A DNA stretch of 64,000 nucleotides, taken from Metapseudomonas sp043392685. GTDB taxonomy: Bacteria; Pseudomonadota; Gammaproteobacteria; Pseudomonadales; Pseudomonadaceae. The notes below the pieces were generated by a model, which was given only the letters and a program-made list of their open reading frames with translations, searched no databases and had not been told where the DNA came from. The stretch lies in NCBI GenBank assembly GCA_043392685.1, contig JBHZGM010000012.1; one strand, given 5' to 3'. Both the position numbers and the translations under genes were made by a program. Shown here one piece after another: positions 30,383 through 38,473 of this stretch (position 1 is the stretch's first letter; each line of letters starts with the position of its first letter).

Positions 30383-30718
30383 ATGTCCTCACTCCTCAAC
30401 AGCAAAGCTGTGAAACGGCCCTTGCTGGCCGGCCTTGCACTGCCCCTTGTCCTGCTCTCCGGCCTGGCCTTCGCTGATGGCGACGGCGTCTGGAAAAGCG
30501 GCGAGAACGTCTACCAGAAAATCTGCGGGCACTGTCACGAAGCCAAGGTGGGCCCGGTGATCACCGGGCGCCAGCTGCCGCCGGAATACATCACCGCCGT
30601 GGTGCGCAATGGCTTCCGCGCCATGCCGGCATTCCCGGCTTCCTTCATCGACGACAAGGCCCTGCGCCAGGTCGCCGAGTACATCTCCAAGACCCCCGCG
30701 CCCGCGGCCAAGCCCTGA
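30383..30718 (+). CDS. pchC: p-Cresol methylhydroxylase cytochrome c subunit
   Basis: A 111-residue cytochrome c with a signal peptide (LLAGLALPLVLLSGLAFA). The haem attachment motif CGHCH is near residues 48-52, and the axial Met is in GFRAMPAF. It is the small size expected for the PCMH cytochrome subunit, which takes electrons from the PchF flavin in the periplasm. It is followed 10 nt later by pchX. Confidence 0.9.
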   Translation: MSSLLNSKAVKRPLLAGLALPLVLLSGLAFADGDGVWKSGENVYQKICGHCHEAKVGPVITGRQLPPEYITAVVRNGFRAMPAFPASFIDDKALRQVAEYISKTPAPAAKP

Positions 30719-30728
30719 GGTAACGGCC

Positions 30729-31409
30729 ATGAACATCGAACGTCGTACCCTGCTCAAGGGCATGGCCCTGGGCGGGCTGGCCGGCGCCGCCATGAGCGCC
30801 TCCAGCCTGGCGATGACCAGGACAATGCTCAATGGCCAGGCCCAGCCGCTGCCCACCCTGGTGCTGGTGGATGGCGAGGCTGCCGGCAAGGCCTTCCTCA
30901 CCGGAGTCGGCTCCAGCGCCGCGGCCAAGGCCGAGGTGCAGCGCACCGGCCTGGGCCTGGACTTCCTCCTCGGCCTGGAGAAGCGTCTGCACAGCGGCCA
31001 GCCGCAACGCATCATCGGCCTGGTGGATGACGCCAGCGCCGCGCTCATCCTCGACCTCGCCCGCAGCAGCGGCGCACGGGTGCAATGGCTCGGCCAGCAC
31101 AGCGCGGTCGCCGGCGCCACCCGCCATCGCCTGCTCAGCGCCGACAGCGCCCGGGGCTGCAGCCTGCGCCTGGGTGAGCAGCTGCACGCCTGCGGCGGTG
31201 GCTTCAGCCTGAGCGAAGAGCATCCCCTGGGCGGCCGGCCCTTGCAGCTGGCCGGAGCCGCGCGCAGCGGCGGTTCCGCGCAATGGGCAGCCAGCCTCGG
31301 CCACAGTCTGGCCAGCCTGGGCAGCGCCGACAGCGCCACGGCCCCGCGCCTCGCCAGCCACTACCCGGCGCTCGCCGGGCAATTCGTTTCGTTCTCGATC
31401 CTGGCTTGA
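30729..31409 (+). CDS. pchX: PchX, accessory protein with twin-arginine signal
   Basis: A 226-residue protein at the place of pchX in the known pchACXF operon. The N-terminus MNIERRTLLKGMALGGLAGAA has a twin-arginine motif (R5-R6 followed by TLLKG) and a moderately hydrophobic stretch, so export by the Tat pathway is likely. The rest is Ala/Ser/Leu-rich without catalytic motifs, and the part near residues 90-115 looks like a Rossmann-like strand-helix pattern. pchX is needed for functional methylhydroxylase in related strains as far as I recall, but its molecular job is unknown. It overlaps no gene; pchF follows after 12 nt. Confidence 0.8.
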   Translation: MNIERRTLLKGMALGGLAGAAMSASSLAMTRTMLNGQAQPLPTLVLVDGEAAGKAFLTGVGSSAAAKAEVQRTGLGLDFLLGLEKRLHSGQPQRIIGLVDDASAALILDLARSSGARVQWLGQHSAVAGATRHRLLSADSARGCSLRLGEQLHACGGGFSLSEEHPLGGRPLQLAGAARSGGSAQWAASLGHSLASLGSADSATAPRLASHYPALAGQFVSFSILA

Positions 31410-31421
31410 AGGAGCTGACAG

Positions 31422-32990
31422 ATGACCGAGCAAACCCAGAACACCCTGCGTCCCCGTGGCGTGAATGACGCCAACTTCCAGCAAGCCCTGGACAAGTTCC
31501 GCAAGCTGCTGGGCGAGGACAACGTCCTGGTCAAGGACGAACAACTCATCCCCTACAACAAGATCATGATGGCCGTGGACAACGCCGAACACGCGCCGTC
31601 CGCCGCCGTCACCGCCACCACCGTGGAACAGGTGCAGGGCGTGGTGAAGATCTGCAACGAACACAGCATTCCCGTGTGGACCATCTCCACCGGCCGCAAC
31701 TTCGGTTACGGGTCGGCGGCCCCCGGCCAACGCGGCCAGGTGATCCTCGACCTGAAGAAGATGAACAAGATCCTCCACGTCGACCCAGAGCTGTGCACCG
31801 CCCTGGTGGAGCCTGGGGTGACCTACCAGCAGCTGTACGACTACCTGCAGGAAAACAACATCCCGCTGATGCTGTCCTTCTCCGCACCGTCGGCCATCGC
31901 CGGCCCGCTGGGCAATACCATGGACCGCGGTGTGGGCTACACCCCCTACGGCGAGCACTTCCTCATGCAGTGCGGCATGGAAGTGGTCCTGGCCAACGGT
32001 GACGTCTACCGAACCGGCATGGGCGGGGTTAAGGGCGACAACGCCTGGCAGGTATTCAAGTGGGGCTACGGCCCGACCCTGGACGGCATGTTCACCCAGG
32101 CCAACTACGGCATCTGCACCAAGATGGGCTTCTGGCTGATGCCCAAGCCGCCGGTGTTCAAGCCTTTCGAGATCAAGTTCGAGAACGAGTCCGACATCAG
32201 TGAGATCGTCGAATTCATCCGCCCGCTGCGTATCGCCCAGGTCATCCCGAACTCCGTGGTGATCGCCGGCGTGCTCTGGGAAGCCTCCACCTGCAACACC
32301 CGCCGCTCGGACTACACCACCGAGCCGGGCGCCACGCCGGACACCATCCTCAAGCAGATCCAGAAGGACAAGAACCTTGGCGCCTGGAACGTCTACGCCG
32401 CCCTCTACGGCACCCAGGAACAGGTGGACGTGAACTGGAAGATCGTCACCGGCGCCCTGGCCAAGCTGGGCAAGGGCAAGATCGTTACCCAGGAAGAGGC
32501 CGGTGATACCCAGCCCTTCAAGTACCGCGCCCAACTGATGTCCGGCGTGCCGAACCTGCAGGAATTCGGTCTGTACAACTGGCGTGGGGGCGGCGGCTCC
32601 ATGTGGTTCGCCCCGGTCAGCCAGGCCCGCGGCAGCGAATGCGACAAGCAGCAGGCGCTGGCCAAGAAGATCCTCAACAAGCACGGCCTGGACTACGTCG
32701 GCGAGTTCATCGTCGGCTGGCGCGACATGCACCACGTAATCGACGTGCTGTATGACCGCACCAACCCCGAGGAAACCCAGCGCGCCAACGCCTGCTTCAA
32801 CGAGCTGCTGGATGAGTTCGAGAAACATGGCTACGCCGTGTACCGCGTCAACACCGCGTTCCAGGAGCGCGTGGCGCAGAGCTACGGCGATGTGAAGCGG
32901 CGTCTGGAGCACACCATCAAGCGTGCCCTGGACCCGAACAACATCCTCGCGCCCGGCAAGTCCGGCATCGACCTGGCCAACGACTTCTAA
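31422..32990 (+). CDS. pchF: p-Cresol methylhydroxylase flavoprotein subunit
   Basis: A 522-residue FAD enzyme of the vanillyl-alcohol oxidase/PCMH family. It oxidises p-cresol via a quinone methide to 4-hydroxybenzyl alcohol and the aldehyde. Near-complete identity in blocks with P. putida PchF is visible, for example TISTGRNFGYGSAAP and LMSGVPNLQEFGLYNWRGGG. Tyr385 (Tyr384 in mature numbering) is the residue that links FAD covalently, and Tyr96 corresponds to an active-site Tyr. The protein has no signal peptide, although the enzyme works with a periplasmic cytochrome. A strong terminator follows directly. Confidence 0.95.
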   Translation: MTEQTQNTLRPRGVNDANFQQALDKFRKLLGEDNVLVKDEQLIPYNKIMMAVDNAEHAPSAAVTATTVEQVQGVVKICNEHSIPVWTISTGRNFGYGSAAPGQRGQVILDLKKMNKILHVDPELCTALVEPGVTYQQLYDYLQENNIPLMLSFSAPSAIAGPLGNTMDRGVGYTPYGEHFLMQCGMEVVLANGDVYRTGMGGVKGDNAWQVFKWGYGPTLDGMFTQANYGICTKMGFWLMPKPPVFKPFEIKFENESDISEIVEFIRPLRIAQVIPNSVVIAGVLWEASTCNTRRSDYTTEPGATPDTILKQIQKDKNLGAWNVYAALYGTQEQVDVNWKIVTGALAKLGKGKIVTQEEAGDTQPFKYRAQLMSGVPNLQEFGLYNWRGGGGSMWFAPVSQARGSECDKQQALAKKILNKHGLDYVGEFIVGWRDMHHVIDVLYDRTNPEETQRANACFNELLDEFEKHGYAVYRVNTAFQERVAQSYGDVKRRLEHTIKRALDPNNILAPGKSGIDLANDF

Positions 32991-32997
32991 AACCAGC

Positions 32998-33032
32998 AAG
33001 GCCTCGCCGGGTTATCCCGGCGAGGCCTTTTT
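32998..33032 (+). terminator. Rho-independent terminator after pchF
   Basis: A perfect 14-bp stem, AAGGCCTCGCCGGG and its complement, with a TTAT loop, followed by TTTTT. It starts 8 nt after the pchF stop and ends 17 nt before the next ATG. Confidence 0.9.
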
Positions 33033-33049
33033 CATCTGCAGGAAACACC

Positions 33050-33418
33050 ATGCTGCACAAACAACTCCTCGCAGCCGGCCTGGCGTTGGCCTCCTCCCTC
33101 GCCTTCGCCCAGGGCGACGCCACCCGGGGCCAGGCCCTGTTCGCCGCCCAATGCGGCTTCTGCCACAGCACCGAAGCCGGCAAGCACCTCTTAGGCCCGA
33201 GCCTTCACGGTGTATACGGCCGCGCCAGCGCCCGGGCACCGGGGTTCGGCTACTCCGCGCCACTCAAGGGCGCCGGCCTCCAGTGGAACGACGCCAACCT
33301 GGACAAATGGCTGACCAGCCCCGCCGCCATGGTGCCGGGCACCCTGATGATGTACCCGGGCCAGCCCGGCGCCGAGGCACGCCAGGACCTGATCGCCTAT
33401 CTCAAGAGCCTGAAGTAA
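33050..33418 (+). CDS. Class I c-type cytochrome
   Basis: A 122-residue periplasmic monohaem cytochrome. A signal peptide (residues 1-20, cleaved after AFA) is followed by the haem motif CGFCH (35-39) and a late Met-containing stretch MVPGTLMMYPG for the sixth ligand. The fold resembles cytochrome c2/c550 proteins. It lies just after the pch operon but behind a strong terminator. It could accept electrons from PCMH and pass them to the respiratory chain, an inference from position. Confidence 0.85.
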   Translation: MLHKQLLAAGLALASSLAFAQGDATRGQALFAAQCGFCHSTEAGKHLLGPSLHGVYGRASARAPGFGYSAPLKGAGLQWNDANLDKWLTSPAAMVPGTLMMYPGQPGAEARQDLIAYLKSLK

Positions 33419-33491
33419 CAGATCCGGCCCGCACTCCCATCGCGGGCTGGTGCCGCCCGTTCCAGTCACGACCCGACAAAGGAATCCCCAC

Positions 33492-34691
33492 GTGCCTCCT
33501 GTTTTCTCCCTGCGCAGCCAGTCCCGGGTGCTTCTCGGCGTCTTGCTGCTGTCCGTGCTGCTTCCGTCCCTGATCGGTCTCGGCATCCTGTCCGAGCGCC
33601 TTGGCGAGCTCGGCGCTCCCGTGGACCGAACCTGGTTCATCGGGCTGCCGCTAGCCGCCGCTGTGCTGGCCTGGCTGTTCGGCTCCTGGCTGGTCCGGTG
33701 CCGCCTGGCCGAGCCCCTGGGACGGCTGACCGATCATATCGAGCAACTCAGCCAGGGGGTCTCCAGCGCACGGTTAAACCTGGATCGCCGTGACGAGTTG
33801 GGGCAGCTGGCAACCGCCGCCAATGCCCTCAATGATCGCCTTTCGGACACCTTCGCGAGCCTGGGGCAAGGCTCGAAGCAGCTGGACAAGACCAGCGACG
33901 AACTGAACGCCATCGCGGCCTACTTTGGCCAGGGCATCCAGGACCAGAACCTGCGCACCGACCAGGTGGCAACCGCCATGGAGGAAATGTCCGCCGCGGC
34001 CCAGGAGGTAGCCGGCGCCACCGCCCGGGCCGCACGCGCGGCGGACGATGCCGAGCAGGCCACCCAGCAGGGCGAGCAGGCCATGGTGGGCATGGTCAAT
34101 TGCATCCACGATGTGCGCGACGAGATCACCAGCACGGCCAAGGTCATCCACCAGCTGGAAGCCGACAGCGGGCGGATCGGTGAGGTGCTGGCGGTCATCC
34201 ACAGCATCGCCGAGCAGACCAACCTGCTGGCGCTGAACGCCGCCATCGAAGCCGCCAGGGCCGGGGAAAGTGGCCGGGGTTTCGCCGTGGTGGCAGACGA
34301 GGTGCGCAACCTCGCACAGCGCACCGCCGAGTCCACCGCTGAAATCAACACCATCATCGCTGCCGTGCAGAAGGGAGCCGCCAGCGCAGTGCAGGCCATC
34401 GAAAGCGGCAGGCGCAGCAGCGACAGGGGCGTGGAGCAGGTGCAGCTGGCCGGCCGCATCCTCAATGGCGTGACCGACGCCGTGCAGACCATCCGCGACA
34501 TGGCGCAACAGATCGCCACCGCCGCCGAGGAGCAGACCCTGGTGGCCGGGGATATCTCGCGCAATCTCAGCCAAGTGGTGGAGATCGCCGCCGGCAACGA
34601 GGAAAGCGTTCGCCAGACCGAAACCACCGGTCGCAAGCTGCGCGAACTGTCGGCCTCGCTATCCGGGCTGGCTGCGCTGCAGGTGCGTTGA
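33492..34691 (+). CDS. Methyl-accepting chemotaxis protein lacking a periplasmic sensor
   Basis: A 399-residue transducer starting at a GTG with AAAGGA 8 nt upstream. Two transmembrane helices (about 14-33 and 49-67) are joined by a loop of only about 15-20 residues, so no normal periplasmic ligand domain exists. A HAMP-like segment and a complete signalling domain follow, with EQTNLLALNAAIEAARAGESGRGFAVVADEVRNLAQ. Such receptors can respond to metabolic state or to partner proteins. Its place after the pch genes suggests taxis linked to p-cresol metabolism, which is untested. Confidence 0.85.
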   Translation: MPPVFSLRSQSRVLLGVLLLSVLLPSLIGLGILSERLGELGAPVDRTWFIGLPLAAAVLAWLFGSWLVRCRLAEPLGRLTDHIEQLSQGVSSARLNLDRRDELGQLATAANALNDRLSDTFASLGQGSKQLDKTSDELNAIAAYFGQGIQDQNLRTDQVATAMEEMSAAAQEVAGATARAARAADDAEQATQQGEQAMVGMVNCIHDVRDEITSTAKVIHQLEADSGRIGEVLAVIHSIAEQTNLLALNAAIEAARAGESGRGFAVVADEVRNLAQRTAESTAEINTIIAAVQKGAASAVQAIESGRRSSDRGVEQVQLAGRILNGVTDAVQTIRDMAQQIATAAEEQTLVAGDISRNLSQVVEIAAGNEESVRQTETTGRKLRELSASLSGLAALQVR

Positions 34692-35569
34692 CGAACTCTG
34701 GTGCCCGGGGACGTTGTCGCACACGGCGCGTAACAGGTCCCACCGATATCACCCCAGGCACCCTGTCATGCTGTCGCAAAGCCCCCCTTCAGGGCTGGCA
34801 AGGCAGCAAGGACGACCTCGTAGCCGGCTTTTCGGGACAGACCAGGGCGGTGCGCTGTTTGGTGGAAGAAAAGAGCGTCTTCCACCCTACTCACTACGAA
34901 ACCATGAGCAGCAGGTTACGGGCTCGCCCGTAATGGGGCGGCGCCAAGGCAAGGAGCAGACTATCCGGCCTGGCTCCCAACAAGGTTCGCCCAGTCAGCT
35001 TGTGGCCCGGATGAAATCCGGGGACATGGACACATATCCTGGGAGCCGAGGTTAAACGAACCGGGGGCACAGGCCTTCGCTACAACTCGGTTCGCTCTCC
35101 AGGCAACGTCTACTGGGCACTGATGACCCCACGGCCTGTTACCTCAATCATCCAGACCGCACATTTTGAAATGATCTGGAGCGGACAAATAATCAGCGTA
35201 AACCAGATCACGACGTTACCAGCCGGATAGCTTCGGGCGCAGAGGGTAAGTTTGCCCTCGACCATGACTGCCGGCTTGTCTGCCAGCGAGACGTGGATCT
35301 TCGACTTGGTTAGCTGTTGATCGATGTTGTGCCAAGCGCAGCAAAGCCCGGATTTCACGCCGAGCGTATTTGCATCACAACCACCTGCGCCCCCGCGCCT
35401 GTCAGTCGGTAAATTCCTCGCCGAACAGCGCCTGCAGAGCCTGTTCCTCGGGGCGATCTGGTAACGGCTCATGTAGGGCACGAAACAGACCACGTCCAGC
35501 AACGCAATTGGGGAAGCCAGGTAAAGGGACCAGGCCAAACCCCCGGTGCGCACGGTGCCCCCTACCCGA
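34692..35569. other. Gene-poor junction with remnants
   Basis: About 880 bp without an intact gene. It includes the GATGAAATCCGGGGA repeat word at 35007-35024 and a broken methyltransferase-like end at 35402-35545. The minus-strand stretch from about 35110 to 35350 reads as a short open frame of unusual composition (for example WFTLIICPLQIISKC), which may be another remnant. The composition differs from the genes on both sides, so this is probably a scar between two gene blocks. Confidence 0.45.
35402..35545 (-). pseudogene. C-terminal remnant of an isoprenylcysteine methyltransferase-like membrane protein
   Basis: One minus-strand frame reads LYLASPIALLDVVCFVPYMSRYQIAP and then loses sense. 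After one missing base at about 35450-35453 the next frame reads EEQALQALFGEEFTD before a stop. Together they match the typical end of ICMT/DUF1295-like proteins (membrane helix, RYQI/RFQI, PEE, ALFGEEF). A single-base deletion in a C-run plus loss of the 5' part makes this a broken gene. It lies just after the MFS gene stop. Confidence 0.6.
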
Positions 35570-36745
35570 TCAGCCTTTGATGCTCGTCCGACCTGGCCCG
35601 AAGGTCGAAGCGCAATTCTCCCATGTCGCTCTGATCAGCAAAATCAGCAGCGCCGTCACACCGACGCTGAACAGGTAAAGCGCCTGGGGGCCGGATCGCT
35701 CCATGAGCGCGCCTGCGACCAGCGGTCCGATGGTCGCACCGATGCCGAAAGCCACCAGCAGCACCCCGGCCACGGCAACCCGTAGTTCAGCTTCCAGATT
35801 GTCGTTCGCATGGGAGACACCCAGTGGATACAGGCAGAACTGCAGGAAGCCAATGACCGCGCCAGTCAGCATCGCCCAGCTCGCGCCTGGCGCGTCGAGT
35901 ACGGCCAAAGGCAAGTAAGCGACACAGAGCAGGATCGAGATCACGCGAATCAGCGCGACGCGGGAATATCGATCGGAAAGCATGCCAAGGGGCAGTTGAG
36001 CGATGAGCCCCGCGGCGATGCTAAGCGCCATGAACTGACCGACCTCTCCGGGAGAGAAGCCCAGCTGCGCGGCGAAAATCGGCGTCAATCCGTAGAAGCA
36101 GCCATTCAATAGCCCCGACACCAGTACTGTTGCAAAGGCCTGCGGCAATCTGCGGATGTAGAGCATCGGCTGAACGCGCACCTGGTTGATGACACGGGGT
36201 TGCGCGCCCGAATGCAAGGCCATGGGCACCATTCCAATGGCAAAGGCAATAGCCACACCGGACAAAACCATTGTGCCCAGCCCATGGCCGAGACCGAGGA
36301 GCAACTGCCCGAGCATCATGCCGACGTAGCTCGCCACCATGTACAACGACAGGGCACCGCCACGGCGATCCGACGGTGCGCAGTCGTTGAGCCAGCTTTC
36401 GATGACCATCATCTGGCACATCATTGCCACGCCCACGACGAATCTCAACGCGAGCCAGAGCGGCAGCCAATCGCTAAGTTGATAGCCGAGCACCGCTGTC
36501 ACGATCACGCCGGTGCCCGCCACGAAAGCACGGACATGGTAGACGCGGCCGATCAGCCAGTAACCGACTCGCCCTCCCACCACCATCCCTAGTGCATTGG
36601 CGGCCATGAGGGCACCGCCCCAGAATTCCGCGCCCGCGGCAGTATCCAGACGCAGTGCCAGGTACGTCATCAGCAGGCTCGAGCCCAGCTGCATCAGCAG
36701 GGTCGCGGTATAGATCGGTCCGAAAGCCTTGGTGAGTGCGAACAA
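35570..36745 (-). CDS. MFS transporter, YcaD-like
   Basis: A 391-residue carrier with 12 predicted helices. The segment MCQMMVIESWLNDCAPSDRRGGALSLYM is typical of the YcaD group, as is the GQLLLGLGHG region. The last residues (ENCASTFGPGRTSIKG) look unlike the usual charged tail and lie beside the remnant region, so the 3' end may have been altered. It is the last gene of the six-gene minus-strand operon, 21 nt after the cupin gene. It may import or export an amine or product of the pathway. Confidence 0.83.
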   Translation of the reverse strand: MFALTKAFGPIYTATLLMQLGSSLLMTYLALRLDTAAGAEFWGGALMAANALGMVVGGRVGYWLIGRVYHVRAFVAGTGVIVTAVLGYQLSDWLPLWLALRFVVGVAMMCQMMVIESWLNDCAPSDRRGGALSLYMVASYVGMMLGQLLLGLGHGLGTMVLSGVAIAFAIGMVPMALHSGAQPRVINQVRVQPMLYIRRLPQAFATVLVSGLLNGCFYGLTPIFAAQLGFSPGEVGQFMALSIAAGLIAQLPLGMLSDRYSRVALIRVISILLCVAYLPLAVLDAPGASWAMLTGAVIGFLQFCLYPLGVSHANDNLEAELRVAVAGVLLVAFGIGATIGPLVAGALMERSGPQALYLFSVGVTALLILLIRATWENCASTFGPGRTSIKG

Positions 36746-36766
36746 GTTTTGTCCCCAGGTCAGTCG

Positions 36767-37138
36767 TCAAGCGAGCCCATGGCGCTGTTTCCAGTCACCC
36801 GGGTGCACGACGTAGCCAAACAACGCATGGCCTCCGTATACGAGCTCTGTCCCTTCGGGAATCCACAACAGCTGTCCCGGTTCCACCCGGTACAGCTCGC
36901 CGTTCGCCCTGAGCTCGAAACAGCCTTCGATGACGAAGATCACTTCGTCGTAAAGCAGCGTCCACGCCACTTCCGCGCCGTCCCATAGTGCGAAGCCGAT
37001 GCCCAGGTTGGGCGAGATTTCGTTGCTGATGGCGCGAGCCACGCTGGCAATGCCAGGCGGCCCGCCACGATGGACGAAATCCAGGTTCCGATGGTCAACG
37101 AGGAGCACCGGCCCCTTGCCGCTGGGTGCCCTGGTCAT
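36767..37138 (-). CDS. Cupin-domain protein, EutQ-like
   Basis: A 123-residue single-cupin protein resembling the C-terminal cupin of ethanolamine utilisation EutQ proteins. The core is EVAWTLLYDEVIFVIEGCFELRANGE followed by PGQLLWIPEGTELVYGGHALFGYVVHP. Metal-ligand residues of classic cupins are only partly present. It overlaps the upstream FAD oxidase gene by 4 nt (ATGA), so the two are translationally coupled. Its role may be binding or isomerising an intermediate of the amine pathway; this is unknown. Confidence 0.78.
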   Translation of the reverse strand: MTRAPSGKGPVLLVDHRNLDFVHRGGPPGIASVARAISNEISPNLGIGFALWDGAEVAWTLLYDEVIFVIEGCFELRANGELYRVEPGQLLWIPEGTELVYGGHALFGYVVHPGDWKQRHGLA

Positions 37139-38463
37139 AGCTCGCTCCTGCTGTTCCAGGCGGCCCAGCGAATGCGCGTGCGCACTCCGAGCCCGAGGAA
37201 CGGCTCCGGTGGGTTGAGCGAAGGCATGCCGGTCACCGCCTGGATGTCGCGGAGCAACGAGGACTCGGCCCCCACCACCCGGTCGGCCAGCAGCGTTCCG
37301 GAAATGGTGCCCCAGGCCGCGCCGACACCGTTGTCGCACGCGGTGGCGAACACCCCGTCGTCAAGTTGGCCGAAGTAGTTGGTGAAGTTGCGCGAGATGG
37401 CGTAGGCCCCGCCCCAGGTATGGGTGAATGGCACCTGGGCGAGCTGCGGGTAGCGTGCCAGGAAGGACTTGCGGTGATCCTTCCGGATCTTCGCGCGCGT
37501 ACCTTCGTCGACACTGCGCCCGTAATGCGGCACGTGTTTGTAGGTGTTGCGGATGATCAGGCGGCGGTCCTGGGTCATTCTCACCGTGGTACCCGCATGG
37601 TCCGCCGGGGTCAGGCCCCAGTCGGCCTGGATGCCAACGGCACTCATCTCGGCATCGGTGAGCGGGCGCGTCCAGCTGGCGAAGGTCATCACCGGCAGCA
37701 GGCGATTGCGCAGGAAGCCGAACTCCTGGGTGAAGATGCTGGTGCCCAGCAGCACCTTGGACGTGCGGATCGATCCGTCAGTACCATGCAGTACCCAACC
37801 GCCGCCGGCGTCTTTCTCCAGGCGCTGGATAGGCGATTCCTCGAGTACCTCGACGTTTTCCGGCAGCGACTCACCGAGCCCTCGCACCAGCGCGGCCGGC
37901 TGCATCAGGTAGCAACCCGGTGTGAAGATGGCGCGGCTGTAGTAGCCGGTGCCCAGCACGCCGGCCAGCTCATTGCGCTCCACCACGCGGTAGGGCTCGC
38001 CGAGGTCGGCCATCAGCTTCTCGAAATGCTCGAGATAGGCGAGTCCGCGCTCCCCCACAGCGCCCTGATACTTGCCAGCATGGGACCATTGGCAGTCGAT
38101 GCCGTGGCGGCCGATAAGTGTCTGCAGCTGGTCGATGGCGGCACGGTTGAGCCCCAGTAGGCGTTGCTTGTGTTGCGGGTCGGGATGTTCGAGCGCGAAC
38201 TTGTGCGGCAAGTCGATGACGAAGCCCGAGTTACGGCCCGAAGCGCCATAGCCGACGCGCTGGGCATCCACCAGCAGGATGCGCGACTGCGGCAGGTGCT
38301 CGGCCAGTCGGCGCGCCGCGGCAAGGCCCGCGAAGCCGGCGCCGATCACCACATGGTCGGCTTTCTGCACGCCGTGGAGGCGCTTGCAGGGGCGTGGCTC
38401 GGGCAACGCGGCATACCAGCCGCAACTGCGATCATCGTGAGGCAGGTTGACGATACTGTTCAT
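37135..38463 (-). CDS. FAD-dependent amine oxidase/dehydrogenase (DAO family)
   Basis: A 442-residue flavoprotein of the D-amino-acid oxidase superfamily, closest in look to gamma-glutamylputrescine oxidase-type proteins (PuuB/OrdL). The FAD motif is VVIGAGFAGLAAARRL (residues 38-53), with GYGASGRNSGFV for flavin attachment contacts and a C-terminal THTWGGAYAISRNFTNYFGQL. It would oxidise a C-N bond of an amine or N-methyl compound to an aldehyde and amine. It lies between the rubredoxin-reductase fusion (10 nt upstream) and the cupin gene (overlapping). The aldehyde dehydrogenase of the same operon could act on its product. Confidence 0.85.
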   Translation of the reverse strand: MNSIVNLPHDDRSCGWYAALPEPRPCKRLHGVQKADHVVIGAGFAGLAAARRLAEHLPQSRILLVDAQRVGYGASGRNSGFVIDLPHKFALEHPDPQHKQRLLGLNRAAIDQLQTLIGRHGIDCQWSHAGKYQGAVGERGLAYLEHFEKLMADLGEPYRVVERNELAGVLGTGYYSRAIFTPGCYLMQPAALVRGLGESLPENVEVLEESPIQRLEKDAGGGWVLHGTDGSIRTSKVLLGTSIFTQEFGFLRNRLLPVMTFASWTRPLTDAEMSAVGIQADWGLTPADHAGTTVRMTQDRRLIIRNTYKHVPHYGRSVDEGTRAKIRKDHRKSFLARYPQLAQVPFTHTWGGAYAISRNFTNYFGQLDDGVFATACDNGVGAAWGTISGTLLADRVVGAESSLLRDIQAVTGMPSLNPPEPFLGLGVRTRIRWAAWNSRSEL

Positions 38464-38473
38464 GATTCGGCTC

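Noticed and set aside
31422..32990. PchF as eugenol hydroxylase or vanillyl-alcohol oxidase
   Set aside because: The operon order A-C-X-F, the small cytochrome partner and block identity with P. putida PchF favour p-cresol methylhydroxylase.
30645..32999. 784-codon open frame on the minus strand
   Set aside because: It is antisense to pchX and pchF, which have clear homology and motifs. Long antisense frames are expected in GC-rich DNA with biased third positions.
35110..35553. 147-codon minus-strand frame as a real gene
   Set aside because: Its first third is an ICMT-like end that goes out of frame, and the rest has no family or normal composition. It is better read as a junction of remnants.
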